Assembly: GCF_050948175.1 (NCBI RefSeq)
Contig: NW_027490183.1
Span: 434,001-498,000, forward strand
From: Xylocopa sonorina
Lineage: Eukaryota > Arthropoda > Insecta > Hymenoptera > Apidae
DNA: 64,000 bases
Direction: 5' to 3'
This document shows positions 1 to 14,652 of the stretch, one piece after another; position 1 is the stretch's first letter; the number at the start of each line of letters is the position of its first letter. The notes under the pieces were generated by a model. It saw nothing but the letters and a program-made list of their open reading frames with translations, did not search any database and had not been told where the DNA came from. A program made the translations under genes and the position numbers.

Positions 1-2099
1 TCGCATCTCACTTCTATGTTTCATGATAAGATATGATATTCATTGTGGAGTGTTATCATAACCTCGTATTCACTTCAAAAGAATGTAAATGCGACACTCC
101 CTTGCTAGGAAATAGCGTTTGCTGATGTCTACGTATCGAAGCAATAGAATCCTAATGCATCTTAAATCGCGATATCGCATCTCATTTCTATGTTTCATGA
201 TAAGATATAATATTCATTGCGAAGTGTCATGTAATCCTCGCATACACTTCAAATGAATGTAAATGCGACACTTCCTTCCTAGGTAATCGCGTTTGCAGAT
301 GTCTACGTATCGAAGCAATAGTGTTCTAGTGCATCTTAAAACGCCATATCGCATCACATTTCTATGTCTCATGACAAGATATAATATTCGTTGCGATGTG
401 TCATGTATACCTCGTATTCACTTCAAATGAATGTAAATGCGACACTTCCTTCCTAGGAAATAGCGTTTGCAGATATCTACGTATCGCAGCAATAGAGTTC
501 TAATGCTTCTTAAAACGCAATATCGCATCTCATTTCTGTGTTTCATGATAAAATATAATATTCATTGCGAAGTGTCATTTATACATTGTATTCACTTCAA
601 AAGAATGTAAATGCGACACTTCCTCCCTAGGAAAAAGAGTCTCCAGATATCTGCGTATCATAGCAATTGAGTTGTATTGTTTCTTAAAACGAGTTATCGC
701 ATCTCATTTCTACGTTTCATAATAAGATACAATATTCATTGCGAAGTATAATGTATACCTCGTATTCTCTTCAAAAGAATGTAAACGCGACATTTCCGTG
801 CTAAGAAATAGCGTTGGCAGATGTCTACGTATCGAAGCAGTAGAATTCTAATGCTTCTTAAATCGCCGTATCGCATCTCATTTCTATGTTTCATGATAAG
901 ATATAATATTCATAGCGATGTGTCATGTATACCTTGTATTCACTTCAAAAGAATGTAAATGTGACACTTCCTTGCTAGGAAATAGCGTTGGCAGATGTCT
1001 ACGTATCGAAGCAGTAGAATTCTAATGCTTCTTAAATCGCCGTATCGCATTTCATTTCTATGTTTCATAATAAGATATAATATTCATTGTGGAGTGTTAT
1101 GTATACCTCGTATTCACTTCAAAAGAATGTAAATCTGACACTTCCCTGCTAGGAAATAGCGTTTGCAGACATCTGCCGATCGTAGCAATAGAGTTCTAAT
1201 GCTTCTTAAACCGCGATGTCGCTCCTCATTTCTATGTTTCATGATAAGATATAATACTCATTGCGAAGTGTTACGCATACCTCGTATACACTTCAAATGA
1301 ATGAAAGTGCGAGACTTCCTTGCTAGGAAGTAGCGTTTGCAAATGTCTACGTATCGTAGCAATAGAGTTTCAATGCTTCTCAAAACGCAATATCGCATCT
1401 CATTTCTATGTTTCATGATAAGAAATAATATTCATTGCGAAGAGTCTCGTAAACCTCGCATACACTTCAACGAATGTAAATGCGACACTTCCTTGCTAGG
1501 AAATAGCGTTTGCAGATGACTGCGTATCGTAGCATTAGATTTCTAATGCATCTCAAAACGCGATATCGCACCTCATTTCTATGTTTCATGTTAAGATATA
1601 ATATTCATTGTGCAGTGTTATGTACACCTCGTATTCACGTCAAAGGAATGTAAATGCGACACTTCCTTGCTAGGAAATACCGATTGCAGATGTCTACGTA
1701 TCGTGGATATTGAGTTCTGATGCCCCTTAAATCGCGATCTCCCATCTCATTTCTATGTTTCGTGATAAGGTATAATATTCATTGCGCAGTGTCATGTATA
1801 CCTCGTATTCACATCAAAAGAATGTAAATGCGACACTTCCTTGCTAGGAAAAAGCGTTTAAAAGATGTATACGTATCGAAACAATAGAGTTGTAGTGATT
1901 CTTATATCGCGATATCGCATCTCATTTCTATGTTTCATGATAGGATATAATATTCATTGCGAAGTGCCACTTTCACCTCGAATACACTTCAAATGAATGT
2001 AAATGCGACACTTCATTGCTAGGAAATAGCGTTTGCACATGTCTGCGGCTCGAAGCAATAGAGTTCTAATGCTTCTTAAAACGCGATATCGCATCTCAT

Positions 2100-2660
2100 T
2101 TCTATGTTTCACGATAAGATATAATATTCATTGCGTAGTGCCACTTATACCTCGCAAACACTTCAAATGAAGGTAAATGCGACAATTCATTGCTAGGATA
2201 TAGCGTTTGCAGATGTCTACGTATCGCAGAAACAGTGTTCTAATGCTTCTTAAAACGCGATATCGCATCTCATTCCTATGATTCATGATAAGATATAATA
2301 TTCATTGCGAAGTTTCCTGTATACCTCGTATTCACTTCAAAAGAATGTAAATGCGACACTTCCTGGCTAGGAAATAGCGTTTGCAGATGTCTGCGTATCG
2401 AAGCAATAGAGTTCTAATGCTTCTTAAAACGAGATGTCGCATCTCATTTCTATGTTTCACGATAAGATATAATATTCATTGCGAAGTGCCACTTATACCT
2501 CGCAAACACTTCAAATGAATGTAAATGCGACACTTCATTGCTAGGATATAGCGTTTGCAGATGTCTACGTATCGCAGAAACAGTGTTCTAATGCTTCTTA
2601 AAACGCGATATCGCATCTCATTTCTATGATTCATGATAAGATATAATATTCATTGCGAAG
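2100..2660 (+). repeat. Local two-monomer duplication in left flank
   Basis: The stretch 2,100-2,310 is repeated at 2,448-2,660, an offset of 348 bp. The copies share private variants: gtgccacttatacctcgcaa, a cattgctaggatatagcg run, and cgcagaaacagtgttc. A weaker third relative, with cgcagaaactgtgttc, lies at about 3,150-3,330. The copies differ at several sites, so this duplication is older than those in the core. Confidence 0.75.
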
Positions 2661-3640
2661 TGTCCTGTATACCTCGCATACACTTCAAATGAATGTAAAT
2701 GCGATGCTTCCTTGCTATTAAATGGCGTTTGCAGATGTCTATACATCGAAGCAATAGAGTTCTAATGCTTCTCAAAACGTGATATCGCATCTCATTTCTA
2801 TGGTTCACGATAAGATATAATTTTCATTTCGAAGTGTTATGCATAACTCGTATACGCTTCAAAAGAATGTAAATGCCACACTTCCTTGCCAGGAAATAGC
2901 CTTTGCAGATGTATACCTATCGTAGCAATAGAGTTCTAATGCTTCTTCAAACGCGATAACGCACCTCATTTCCATGCTTCTTGATAAGATATAATATTCA
3001 TTGCAAAGTGTCATGCATATCTCGTATTCACGTCAAATGAATGTAAACGCGACACTTCCTTGCTAGGAAAAAGCGTTTAAAAGATGTATACGTATCGAAG
3101 CAATAGAGTTGTAGAGATTCTTATATCGCGATATCGCAACTCATTTCTATGTTTCATGATAGGATATAATATTCATTGCGAAGTGCCACTTATACCTGCC
3201 AAACATTTCAAATGAATGTAAATGCGACACTTCATTGCTAGGAAATAGCGTTTGCAGATGTCTACGTATCGCAGAAACTGTGTTCTAGTCCTACTTAAAA
3301 CGCGATATCGCATCTCATTTCTATGATTCATAATAAGATATAATATTCATTGCGAATTGTCATGTATACCTCGTATTCACTTCAAATGAATGTAAATGCG
3401 ACACTTCGTTCCTAGGAAATAGCGTTTGCAGATGTCAACGTTTCCAAGCAATAGAGTTCTAATGCTTCTTGAAACGGGATACCGCATCTCATTACTATGT
3501 TTCATGATAAGATATAATATTCATTGCGAAGTGTCCTGTATACCGCGCATACACTTCAAATGAATGTAAATGCGATGCTTCCTTGCTATCAAATAGCGTT
3601 TGCAGATGTCTATACATCGAAGCAATAGAGTTCTAATGAT
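2650..3640 (+). repeat. Local five-monomer-offset duplication
   Basis: The monomer at about 2,650-2,780 recurs at about 3,520-3,650, 871 bp away, which is five monomers plus 1 bp. Both copies have the private strings gtgtcctgtatacc, gcgatgcttccttgctat and tctatacatcgaagc. A neighbouring pair marked by aaagcgtttaaaagatgtat at 1,851 and 3,070 is seven monomers plus 1 bp apart. Confidence 0.7.
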
Positions 3641-6189
3641 TCTCAAAACGTGATATCGCATCTCATTTCTATGTTTCATGACAAGAGATAATATTCATTG
3701 CGAAGTTTCATGTATACCTCGTATTCACTTCAAAAGAATGTAAATGCGACACTTCCTGGCTAGGAAATAGCGTTTGCAGAAGCCTACGTCTCGTAGCAAT
3801 AGAGTTCTAATGTTTCGTAAAACGCAATATCGCATCTCATTTCTATATTTCATGATAAGATATAATATTCATTGCGAAGTGTCAGGTATACCTCGCATAC
3901 ACTTCAAGTGAATGTAAATGCGACACATCCTTGCTAGGGTATAGCGTTTGCAGTTGTCTACGTATTCTAGCAATAGAGTTCGAATGCTTCTTAAAACGCG
4001 AAATCGCTCCCCATTTCTATGTTTCATGGTAAGATATAATATTCATTGTGGAGTGTTATGTATTCCTCGTGTACACTTCAAATGAATGTAAATGCGACAC
4101 TTCCTTGCTAGGGAATAGCGCTTGCAGGTTTCTACGTATCGAAGCAATAAATTTCTAATGCTTCTTGAAACGCGATATCGTATCACATTTCTATGTTTCG
4201 TGATAAGATATAATATTCATTGTGGAGTGTTATGTATACCTCGTATTCCTTTCAATAGAATGTAATTGCGACACTTCCTTGCTAGGAAGTAGCGTTTGCA
4301 GATGTCTACGTATCGGAGCAATAGAGATCTAATGCTTCTTAAATCGCGATATCGCATCTCATTTCTATGTTTCATGATAAGATATAATATTCATTGCGAA
4401 GTTTCATGTATACCTCGTATTCACTTCAAAAGAATGTAATGCGACACTTCCTTGCTAGGAAATAGCATTTGCAGATGTCTACGTATCATAGCAATAGAGT
4501 TCTAATGCTTCTTAAAACGCGAAATCGCATCTCATTCCTATGTCTCATGATAAGATATAATACAAATTGTGGAGTATTATGTGTACCTGGTATTCACTTC
4601 AAATGAATGTAAATGCGACACTACCTTGCTAGGAAATAGCCTTTGCAGATGTTTATATATCGAAGCAATAGAGTTCTAATGCTTCTTAAATAGCGATATC
4701 GCATCTCATTTCTATGTTTCATGATAATATATAATATTCATTGTGGAGTGTTATGTATACCTCCTATTCACTTCAAAAGAATATAAGTGCAACACTTCCT
4801 GGCTAGGAAATAGCGTTTGCAGATGTCTACGTATCGTAGCAATAGAGTTCTAATGCTTCTTAACACGAGATGTCGCATCTGATTTCTATGTTTCATGATA
4901 AGATATAATATTCATTGCGAAGTGTCATGTATACCTTGTATTCACGTCAGAAGAATGTAAATGCGACACTTCCTTGCTAGGAAATAGCGTTTGCAGATGT
5001 CTACGTATCGTAGCAATAGAGTTCTAATGCTTCTTAAAACGCGATATCACATCACATTTATATGCTTCATGATAAGGTATAATATTCATTGCGAAGTGTT
5101 TTGTATTCCTCGTCTACACTTCAAATGAATGTAAATGCGACACTTCCTTTCTAGGAAATAGCGTTTCCAGGAGTCTACGTATCGAACCAATAGAGTTCTA
5201 ATGCTTCTTAAAACGAGTTATCGCATCTCACTTCTATGTTTCATGATAAGAGAATATATCCATTGCGAAGTTACATGTATACCTCGTATTCACTTCAAAA
5301 GGACGTAAATGCGACACTTCCTTGCTAGGAAATAGCGTTTGCAGATGTCTACGTATCGTAGCAAGCGTGTTATAATGCTACTTAAAACGAGATATCGCAT
5401 CTCATTTCTATGTTTCATGAGAACATATAATAATCATTGCGAAGTATTATGTATACCTCGCATACACTTCAAATGAATGTAAATGCGACACTTCCTTGGT
5501 CAGAAATAGCGTTTGCAGATGTCTACGTATAGTAGCAATAGAGTTCTAATGCTTCTCAAAACGCGATATCGAATCTCATTTCTATGTTTCATGATAAGAT
5601 ATAATATTCACTGCGAAGTTACATGTATACCTCGTATTCACTTCAAAAGAACGTAAATGCGACACTTCCTTGCTAGGAAATAGCGTTTGCAAATGTCTAC
5701 GTATCGTAGCAATAGAGTTCTAACAATTCTTAATTCGCTATATCGCATCTCATTTCTATGTTTCATGATAAGATATAATATTCATTGCGAAGTGTCATGT
5801 ATACCACGTATTCATTTCAAAAGAATGTAAATGCGACACTTCCTTGCTAGGAAATAGCGTTTCCAGATGTCTACGTATCGAAACAATACAGCTCTAATGC
5901 TTTGTAAAACGAGATGTCGCATCTCATTTCTAAGTTTCGTGATAAGATATAATATTAATTGCGAAGTGTCATGTATACCTCGTATTCACTTCAAAAGAAT
6001 GCAAATGCGACACTTCCTTGCTAGGAAATAGCGTTTGCAAGAGTTTACGTATCGTAGCAATAGAGATCTAATGCTTCTCAAAACATGATATCGCATCTCA
6101 TTTCTATGCTTCGTGATAGGATATAATATTCATTGCGAAGTGTCACTTATACCTCGCATACACTTCAAATGAGTGTAAATGCGACACTA

Positions 6190-7050
6190 CCTTGCTAGGA
6201 AATAGCGATTGCAGATGCCTACATATCGAACCAATAGAGTTCTAATGCTTCTTGGAACGGGTTATCGCATCTCATTTCTATGTTTCATGATAAGATATAA
6301 TATTAATTGCGAAGTGTCATGTATACCTTGTATTCACGTCAGAAGAATGTAAATGCGACACTTCCTTGCTAGGAAATAACGTTTGCAGATGTCTACGTAT
6401 CGTAGCAATAGTGTTCTAATGCTTCTTAAAACGCGATATCACATCACATTTATATGTTTCATGATAAGGTATAATATTCATTGCGAAGTTTCATGTATTC
6501 CTCGTATTCACTTCAAATGAATGTAAATGCGGCACTTCCTTCCTAGGAAATAGCGTTTGCAGATGTCTACGTATCGTAGCAATCGTGTTATATTGCTTCT
6601 CATAACGAGATATCGCATCTCATTTCTCTGTTTCATGATAACATATAATATTCATTGCGAAGTGTTATGTATACCTCGCATACACTTCAAATGAATGTAA
6701 ATGCGACACTTCCTTGCTAGGAAGTAGCTATTGCAGATGTCTACGTATCGAAGCAATAGACTTCCAATACTTCTTAAAACGCGATATCAAATCACATTTC
6801 TATGTTTCACGATAAGATATAATATTCATTGTGGAGTGTTATTTATACCTCGTTTCACCTCAAAAGAATGTAAATGCGGCACTTCCTTGCTAGGAAATAG
6901 CGTTTGCAGATTTCTGCGTATCGTAGCATTAGATTTCTGTTGCATCTCAAAACGCGATATCGCATTACATTTCTATGTTTCATGATAAGATATAATATTT
7001 ATTGCGAAGTGTCACGTATATATCGCATACACTTCAAATGAATGTAAATG
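6190..7050 (+). repeat. Left-flank block with a relative in the right flank
   Basis: Five successive monomers carry recognisable private variants: a ttggaacggg monomer; a monomer with attaattgcg and acgtcagaagaatg; one with gatatcacatcacattta; one with aatcgtgtta and ataacatata; and one with gtgttatttatacctcg and gcagatttctgcgtatcg. The same succession, less one monomer, occurs at 58,000-58,680. The missing type is present nearby at 57,770-57,990. A second copy of the acgtcag monomer lies at 4,920-5,100, eight monomers upstream. Divergence between the flank copies is clearly higher than among core copies. Confidence 0.75.
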
Positions 7051-8994
7051 CGACACTTCCTTGCTAGGAAATAGCGTTTGCTGATGTCTACGTATCGTGG
7101 CAATAGAGTTCTAATGCTTCCTAAAACGCAATACCGCACCTCATTTCTATGTGTCATGATGAGATATAATATTCATTGCGAAGTATCATGTATACCTCAT
7201 ATTCACTTCAAAAGAATGTAAATATGACACTTCCTTGCCAGGAAATAGCGTTTCCAGATGTCTACATATAGAAACAGTAGGGTACTAATGCTTCTTAGAA
7301 CGAGACTTCGCTTCCCGTTTCTATTTTTCATGAAAGGATATAATATTCATTGCGAAGTGTCATGTGAACCTCGTATTCACTTCAAAAGAGTGTAAATGCG
7401 AAACTTCCTTGCTAGAAAATAGTGCTTGCAGATGTCTACGTATCGTAGCAATAGGGTTCTAACGCTTCTTAAAACGCGATATCGCATCTCATTTCTATGT
7501 GTCATGATGAGATATAATATTCGTTGAGATGTGTCCTGTATACCTCGCATTCACTTCAAAAGAATGTAAATGCGACACTTCCTTGCTAGGAAATAGAGTT
7601 TGCATATGTCAACGTATCGTAGCAATAGAGTTCTAACGCATCTTAAAATGCGATATAGCATCTCATTTCTATGTGTCATGATGAGATATAATATTCATTG
7701 CGAAGTGTCATGTATACCTCGTATTCACTTCAAAAGAATGTAAATGCGACACTTCCTTGCTAGGTATTAGTGTTTGCAGATGTCCACGTATCGAAGCAAT
7801 AGAGTTTTAATGCTCCTTAAATCGCGATATCGCATCTCATTTCTTTGCTTCATGATAATATATAATATTCATTGCGAAGTGTCATGTGCACCTCATATTC
7901 ACTTCAAAGGAATGTAAAGGCGACACTTCCTTGCTAGGAAACAGCGTTTGCAGATGTCTGCTTATCGTAGCAATAGAGATCTAATGCTTCTTAAAACGCG
8001 ATATCGCGTCTCACGTCTACGTTTCATGATAAGATATAATATTTATTGCGAAGTGTCACTTATACCTCGCATAAACTTCAAATGAATGTAAATGCGACAC
8101 TTCCTTGCTATTAAATAGCGTTTGCAAATGTCTACGTATAGTCCCAATAGATTTATAATGCCCTTTACATCGCGATATCGCACCTCATTTCCATGTTTCA
8201 TGATAAGATATAATATTCATTGTGGAGTGTTATGTATACCTCGTATTCACTTCAAACGAACGTATTTGGGACACGTCCTTGATAGGCAATAGCGACAGCA
8301 GATGTCTACGTATCGTAGCAATAGAGATCTAATGCTTCTAAAAACGTGATATCGCATCTCATTTCTATGTTTCATGATAAGATATAATATTCCTTGCGAA
8401 GTGTGTTCTATACCTCGCATACGCTTCGCATGAATGTAGATGCGACACTTTCTTGCTAGGAAATAGCGTTGGCAGATGTCTACGCATCGTAGCAATAGGG
8501 TTCTAATGTTTCTTAAAACGAGATATCGCATCTCATTTCTATGTTTCATGATAAGATATAATTTTCATTGTGGAGTGTTGTGTATACCTCGTATTCACTT
8601 CAAAAGAATGTAAATGCGACACTTCCTGGCTGGGAAATAGCGTCTGCAGATGTCTACGGATCGTAGCAATAGAGTTCTAATTCTTCTTAAAACGCGACAT
8701 CGCATCTCATTTCAATGTTTCATGATAAGATATAATATTCATTGTGGAGTATTATGTATTCCTGGTATTCACTTCATAGGAATGTCAATGCGACTCTTCC
8801 TTTCTAGGGAATAGCGCTGGCAGGTGTCTACGTATCGTAGCATTAGAGTTCCAATGCTACTAATAACGCGATATCGCATCTCATTGCTATGTTTCATGAT
8901 AAGATATAATATTCATTGCAAAGTGTCATGTATACCACGCATGCACTACAAATGAATGTATATGCTACACTTCCTTGCTAGGAAATAGCGTTTG

Positions 8995-11500
8995 CAGATG
9001 TCTACGTGTCGAAGCAATAGAGTTCTAGTGCTTCTTAAATCGCGATATCGCATATCATTTCTATGCTTCATGATAAGATATATTATTCATTGCGCAGTGT
9101 TATGTATATCTCGTCTACATTACAAATGAATGTAAATGCGGCACTTCCTTGTAGGGAATAGCGTTTGTAGATGTCTACGTATCGAAGCAATAGAGCTCTA
9201 CTGCTTCTTAAATCGCGATATCGCATCTCATTTCTACGTTTCGTGATAAGATATCATATTCGTTGCGAAGTGTCATGTATACCTCGTACTCTCTTCAAAA
9301 GAATGTAAGTGCGCCATATCCTTGCTGGGAAATAGCGTTTCCAGATGTCTGTGTATCGAAACAATAGAGTTCAAATGCTCCTTGAAGCGAGATGTCGCAT
9401 CTCATTTCTATGTTTCATGATAAGGTATAATATTCATTGCGAAGTGCCATGTATACCTCGTAGTCACACCAGAAGAATGTAAATGCGACTCTTCCTTGCT
9501 AGGAAATAGCGTTTCCAGATATCTACGTATCGTAGCAATAGAGTTCTAATGCTTCCTAAAAAGTGATAGTGTATCTCATTTCTATGTTTCATGATGAGAT
9601 ATAATATTCATTGTGGAGTGTTATGTATATCTCGTATTCACTTCAAACGAACGTATATGCGACACTTCCTTGCTGGGCAGTAGCGTCTGCAGATGTCTAC
9701 GTATCGTAGCAATAGAGTTCTACTGCTTCTTAAAACGCGATATCGCATCTCATTTCTATGTTTCATGCTAAGATGTAATATTTATTGCGAAGTGTCACCT
9801 ACACCTCGCATACACTTCAAATGAATGTAAATGCGACACTTCCTTGCTAGGAAATGGCGTTTGCAGATGTCTACGTATCGTAGCATTAGAGTTCTTATGC
9901 TTCCTAAAACGAGATATCGTAACTCATTTCTATGTATCATAATAAGATATAATATTCATTGCTAAGTGTTATGTATACCTCGTATTCACTTCAAAAGATT
10001 GTGAATGAGACACTTCCTTGCTAGGAAGTAGAGTTTCCAGATGTCTAGGTATCGAAACAATAGAGTTCTAATGCACCTTAAAACGAGATGCCGTATCTCA
10101 CTTCTGTTTCCTGATAAGATATAATATTCATTGCGAAATGTCATGTATATCTCGTATTCACTTCAAAAGAATGTGAATGCGAAACTTCCTTGCGAGGAAG
10201 TAGCGTTTGCAGATGTCTACGTATCGAAGCAATAGGGTTCTAGAGCTTCTTAAAACGCGATGTCGCTCCTCATTTCTATGTTTCATGATGAGATATAACA
10301 TTCATTGCGAAGTGTCACCTATACCTCGCATACACTTCAAATGAATGTAAATGCGACACTTCCTTGCTAGGAAGTAGCGTTTGCAGATGTCCACGTATCG
10401 AAGCAATAGAGCTCTTATGCTCATTAAATCGCCATATCGCATCTCATTTCTATGTATCACGATAAGATATAATATTCACTGTGGAGTGTTATGTATACCT
10501 CGTATTCACTTCAAAAGATTGTAAATGCGACACTTCCTTCCTAGGAAATAGCGTCTTCAGATATCTACGTATCGTAGCAATAGAGTTCTCATGCATCTCA
10601 AAACCCGATATCGCATCTCATTTCTATGTTCCATGATAAGATATAATATTCATTGCGATGTGTCATGTATACCTTGTATTCACTTAAAAAGAATGTAAAT
10701 GCGACACTTCCTTGCTAGGAAATAGCGTTTCCAGATGACTAGGTATCGAAACAATAGAGTTCTAATGCTTCTTAAAACGAGATGTCGCACCTCATTTCTA
10801 TGTTTCATGATGAGATATAATATTCATTGCGAAGTGTCATGTATACCACGCATACACTTCGAATGAATGTAAATGCGACACTTCCTTGCTAGGAAATAGC
10901 GTTTCCAGATATATACGTATCGTAGCAAAAGAGTTCTAATGCTTCTTATAATGCGATATCGCATCTCATTTCTATGTTTCCTGATAAGATATAATATTCA
11001 TTGCGAAGTGTCATGTATACCTCGTATTTACTTCAAAAGAACGTAAATGCAACAATTCCTTGCTAGGAAATAGCGATTGCAGATGTCTACGTATCGCAGT
11101 AATGGTGTTCTAATGCTCCTCAAATCGCGACATAGCATCTCATTTCGATGTCTCACTAAAAGATATAATATTAATTGTGCGGTGTTATGTATACCTCGTA
11201 TTCACCTCAAATGAATGTAAATGCTACTCTTCCTTGCTAGGAAATAGCGTTGGCAGATGTCTACGTATCGAAGCAGTAGAATTCTAATGCTTCTTGAAAC
11301 GCGATATCGCATCACATTTCTATGTCTCATGATAAGGTATAATATTCATTGCGAATTGTCATGTATACCTCGTATTCACTTCAAAAGAACGTAAATGCGA
11401 CACCTCCGTGCTAGGAAAAAGCGTTTGCAGATGTCTACGTATCGTAGCAATAGAGTCCTAATGCTTGTTAAAACCCGATATCGCATCTCATTTCTATGTT
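8995..11500 (+). repeat. Block X, copy 1
   Basis: About 8,995-10,030 matches 20,830-21,865, marked by tacgtgtcgaagc, tatattattcactgcgc-like and tcgtactctcttc variants. Two monomers (10,030-10,377) are absent from copy 2. Then 10,377-10,580 matches 21,866-22,070 through the shared string gctcttatgctcattaaatc. Copy 2 gains four monomers at this point. After that 10,580-10,800 and 10,975-11,500 match 22,765-22,985 and 22,985-23,515. The monomer 10,800-10,975 is missing from copy 2 but present in copy 3 at 43,140. This is a mosaic of monomer gains and losses, each in register. Confidence 0.85.
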
Positions 11501-14205
11501 TCATGATAAGATATAATATTCATTGCGGAGTGTCACTTACACCTCGCATACACTTCAAATGAATGTAAATGCGACACTTCCGTGCGAGGAAATAGCGTTT
11601 GCAGAAGTCTACGTATCGAAGCAATAGAGCTCTAATGCTTCTTTAATCGCAATATCGCATCTCATTTCTATGTTTCATGATAAGAAATAATATACATAGT
11701 GCACTGTTATGTATACCTCGTATTTACTTCAAAAGAATGTAAATGCGACATTTCCTTGCTGGGAAGTAGCGTTTTCAGTTGTCTACGTATCGAACCAATA
11801 GAGTTCTAATGCATCTTAAATCGCGATATCGCATCTGATTTCTATGTTTCATGATAAGATATAATATTCATTGCGGAGTGTCACTTACACCTCGCATACA
11901 CTTCAAATGAATGTAAATGCGACACTTCCGTGCGAGGAAATAGCGTTTGCAGAAGTCTACGTATCGAAGCAATAGAGCTCTAATGCTTCTTTAATCGCAA
12001 TATCGCATCTCATTTCTATGTTTCATGATAAGATATAATATACATAGTGCACTGTTATGTATACCTCGTATTTACTTCAAAAGAATGTAAATGCGACATT
12101 TCCTTGCTGGGAAGTAGCGTTTTCAGTTGTCTACGTATCGAACCAATAGAGTTCTAATGCATCTTAAATCGCGATATCGCATCTGATTTCTATGTTTCAT
12201 GATAAGATATAATATTCATTGTGCAGTGTTATGTATATCTCGTCTACACTTCAAATGAATGTAAATGCGACTCTTCCCTGCTAGGAAATAGCGTCTGCAG
12301 ATGTCTACGTATCGAAGCAATAGAGTTCTAATGCTCCTTAAAACGCGATATCGCATCTCATTTCTAAGTTTCATGATTAGATATAATACTCATTGTGGAG
12401 TGTCATGTATACGTCGCAAACACATCAAATGAATGTAAATGCGTCACTTCCTTTCTAGGCAGTAGCGTTTGCAGATGTCTACGTATCGAAGAATTAGTTT
12501 TCTAATGCATCTTAAAACGCGATAGCGCATCTCATTTCTATGTTTCATGATAAGATATAATATTCATTGCGAAGTGTCATGTATACCTCGTATTCACTTC
12601 AAAAGAATGTAACTGCCACACTTCCTTGCTAGAAAATAGAGTTTGCTGATGTCTACGTATAGTAGCAATAGAGTTCTAATGCTATTTAAATCGCGATATC
12701 GCATCTCATTTCTAAGTTTCATGATTAGATATAATACTCATTGTGGAGTGTCATGTATATCTCGATTCACATCAAAAGAATGCAAATTCGACACTTCCTT
12801 GCTAGGAAATCGTGTTTGCAGAAGTCTACGTATCGAAGCAATAGTGTTCTAATGCTTCTTAAAACGGGATACCGCATCTCATTTCTATGTATCATGATAA
12901 GACAAAATATTTATTGCGAAGTGTCACTTATACCTCGCATACGCTTCAAATGAATGTAAGTGCGACACTTCCTTGCTAGGAAATAGCGTTGGCGGATGTC
13001 TACGTATCGAAGCAATAGCTTTGCAATGCTTCTTAAATCGAGATATCGCATCTCATTTATATGTTTCATGGTAAGATATAATATTCATTGTGCAGTGTTA
13101 TGCATACCTCGCATACACTTCAAATGAATGTAAATGCGGCACTTCCTTGCTAGGAAATAGCGCTTGCAGATGTCTGCGTATCGTAGCATTAGTGTTCTAA
13201 TGCTTCTCAAAACGCGATCTCGCATCACATTTCTATGTTTCATGATAAGATATAGTATTCAGAACGAAGTGTTATGTATACCTCGCATTCCTTTCAAAAG
13301 AAAGTAAATGCGACACATACTTGCTAGGAAATAGCGCTACCAGATGTCTAGGTATCGAAACAATAGAGTTCTAATGCTTCTTAAAACGAGATGTCGCATC
13401 CCATTTCTATGTTTCATGATAAGGTATAATATTCATTGCGAAGTGCCATGCATATCTTGTATTCACTTCAAATGAATGTAAATGCGACACTTCCTTGCTA
13501 GGAAAAAGCGTTTAAATGATGTCTACGTATCGAAACAATAGAGTTGTAGTGACTCTTATATCGCGATGTCGCATCCCATTTCTCTGTTTCATGATAGGAT
13601 ATAATATTCATTGCGAAGTGCCACTTATATCTCGCATACACTGAAAAAGAAAGTAAATGCGACACTTTCTTGCCAGGAAATAGAGTTTGCAGACGTCTAC
13701 GTATCGAAGCAATAGAGATCTAATGCTTCATACAAACGCGATATCGCACCTAATTTTTGTTTCATGGGAAGATATAATATTCATTGCGAAGCGTTATGTA
13801 TACCACATCTACACTTCAAAAGAATGTAAATGCCACACTTCCTTGCTAGGAAACAGCATTTCCAGATATCAACGTATCCAAGCAATAGAGCTCTAATGCT
13901 TCTTACAAACGCGATATTGCATCTCATTCCTATGTTTCATGATAAGATATAATATTCATTGCGAAGTGTCATGTACACCTCGTATTCACTTAAAATGAAT
14001 GTAAATGCGACGTTTCCTTGCTAGGAAATAGCGATTGCAAATGTCTCCGTATCGTAGAAATATAGTTCTAACGCTTCTTAGAACGAGGTGTCGCATCTCA
14101 TTCCTATGTTTCATGATAAGATATAACATTCATTGCGAAGTGTTATGTATACCTCGCGTACACTTCAAATGAATGTAAATGCGACACTTCCTTGCTAGGA
14201 AATAG
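11500..14205 (+). repeat. Block C, copy 1
   Basis: This block begins with a doubled 348-bp dimer (11,521-12,216) and continues with about 11 distinctive monomers to about 14,205. It is almost identical to 16,893-19,597 at a constant offset of 5,393 bp (31 monomers less 1 bp). Copy 2 starts 2,436 bp downstream (14 monomers). Private markers include tatttaaatcgcg, tatctcgattcacatc, gataagacaaaatatttatt, gaaaaagcgtttaaatgatg and tacaaacgcg. Confidence 0.9.
11521..12216 (+). repeat. 348-bp dimer, adjacent pair (locus 1)
   Basis: Two 348-bp units abut at 11,521-11,868 and 11,869-12,216. I see one difference between them: aagaaataat in the first against aagatataat in the second. Each unit is two unlike monomers. 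The first carries cttccgtgcgagg and cttctttaatcgc. The second carries atacatagtgcactg, ttgctgggaagtagcg and tcagttgtctacg. The near identity means a very recent tandem duplication. Confidence 0.95.
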
Positions 14206-14304
14206 CGTTTGCAGATGTTTACTTGTCGAAGCAATAGAGTTCTAATGCTTCTTAAATCGCGATAACGCATCTCATTTCTATGTTTCATGATAAGATATAA
14301 TATT

Positions 14305-14652
14305 CATTGCGGAGTGTCACTTACACCTCGCATACACTTCAAATGAATGTAAATGCGACACTTCCGTGCGAGGAAATAGCGTTTGCAGAAGTCTACGTAT
14401 CGAAGCAATAGAGCTCTGATGCTTCTTTAATCGCAATATCGCATCTCATTTCTATGTTTCATGATAAGATATAATATACACAGTGCACTGTTATGTATAC
14501 CTCGTATTTACTTCAAAAGAATGTAAATGTGACATTTCCTTGCTGGGAAGTAGCGTTTTCAGTTGTCTACGTATCGAACCAATAGAGTTCTAATGCATCT
14601 TAAATCGCGATATCGCATCTGATTTCTATGTTTCATGATAAGATATAATATT
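14305..14652 (+). repeat. 348-bp dimer, single unit
   Basis: This single copy of the dimer differs from the locus 1 units at few sites, for example gagctctgatgc, atacacagtgcactg and aatgtgacattt. It is followed directly by the C-block tail, as at the other C copies, so a crossover may have removed or never added a second unit. Confidence 0.9.

Larger units (their letters stand above)
1..8994 (+). repeat. Left flank: divergent monomers
   Basis: About 51 monomers differ from one another at many scattered sites. There are no kilobase-scale near-identical copies like those in the core. Only short local duplications are visible, with offsets of 1, 2, 5, 7 and 8 monomers. Small indels are present, for example a 1-bp loss near 1,470 and another near 4,437. 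Nothing other than satellite is present. The pattern is what is expected of an older, no longer homogenised edge of an array. Confidence 0.85.

Noticed and set aside
31..40. TATAAT-like words in every monomer as bacterial -10 promoters or TATA boxes
   Set aside because: They belong to a repeated AT-rich tract with no consistent -35 partner or downstream gene. Chance occurrence in AT-rich satellite is sufficient.
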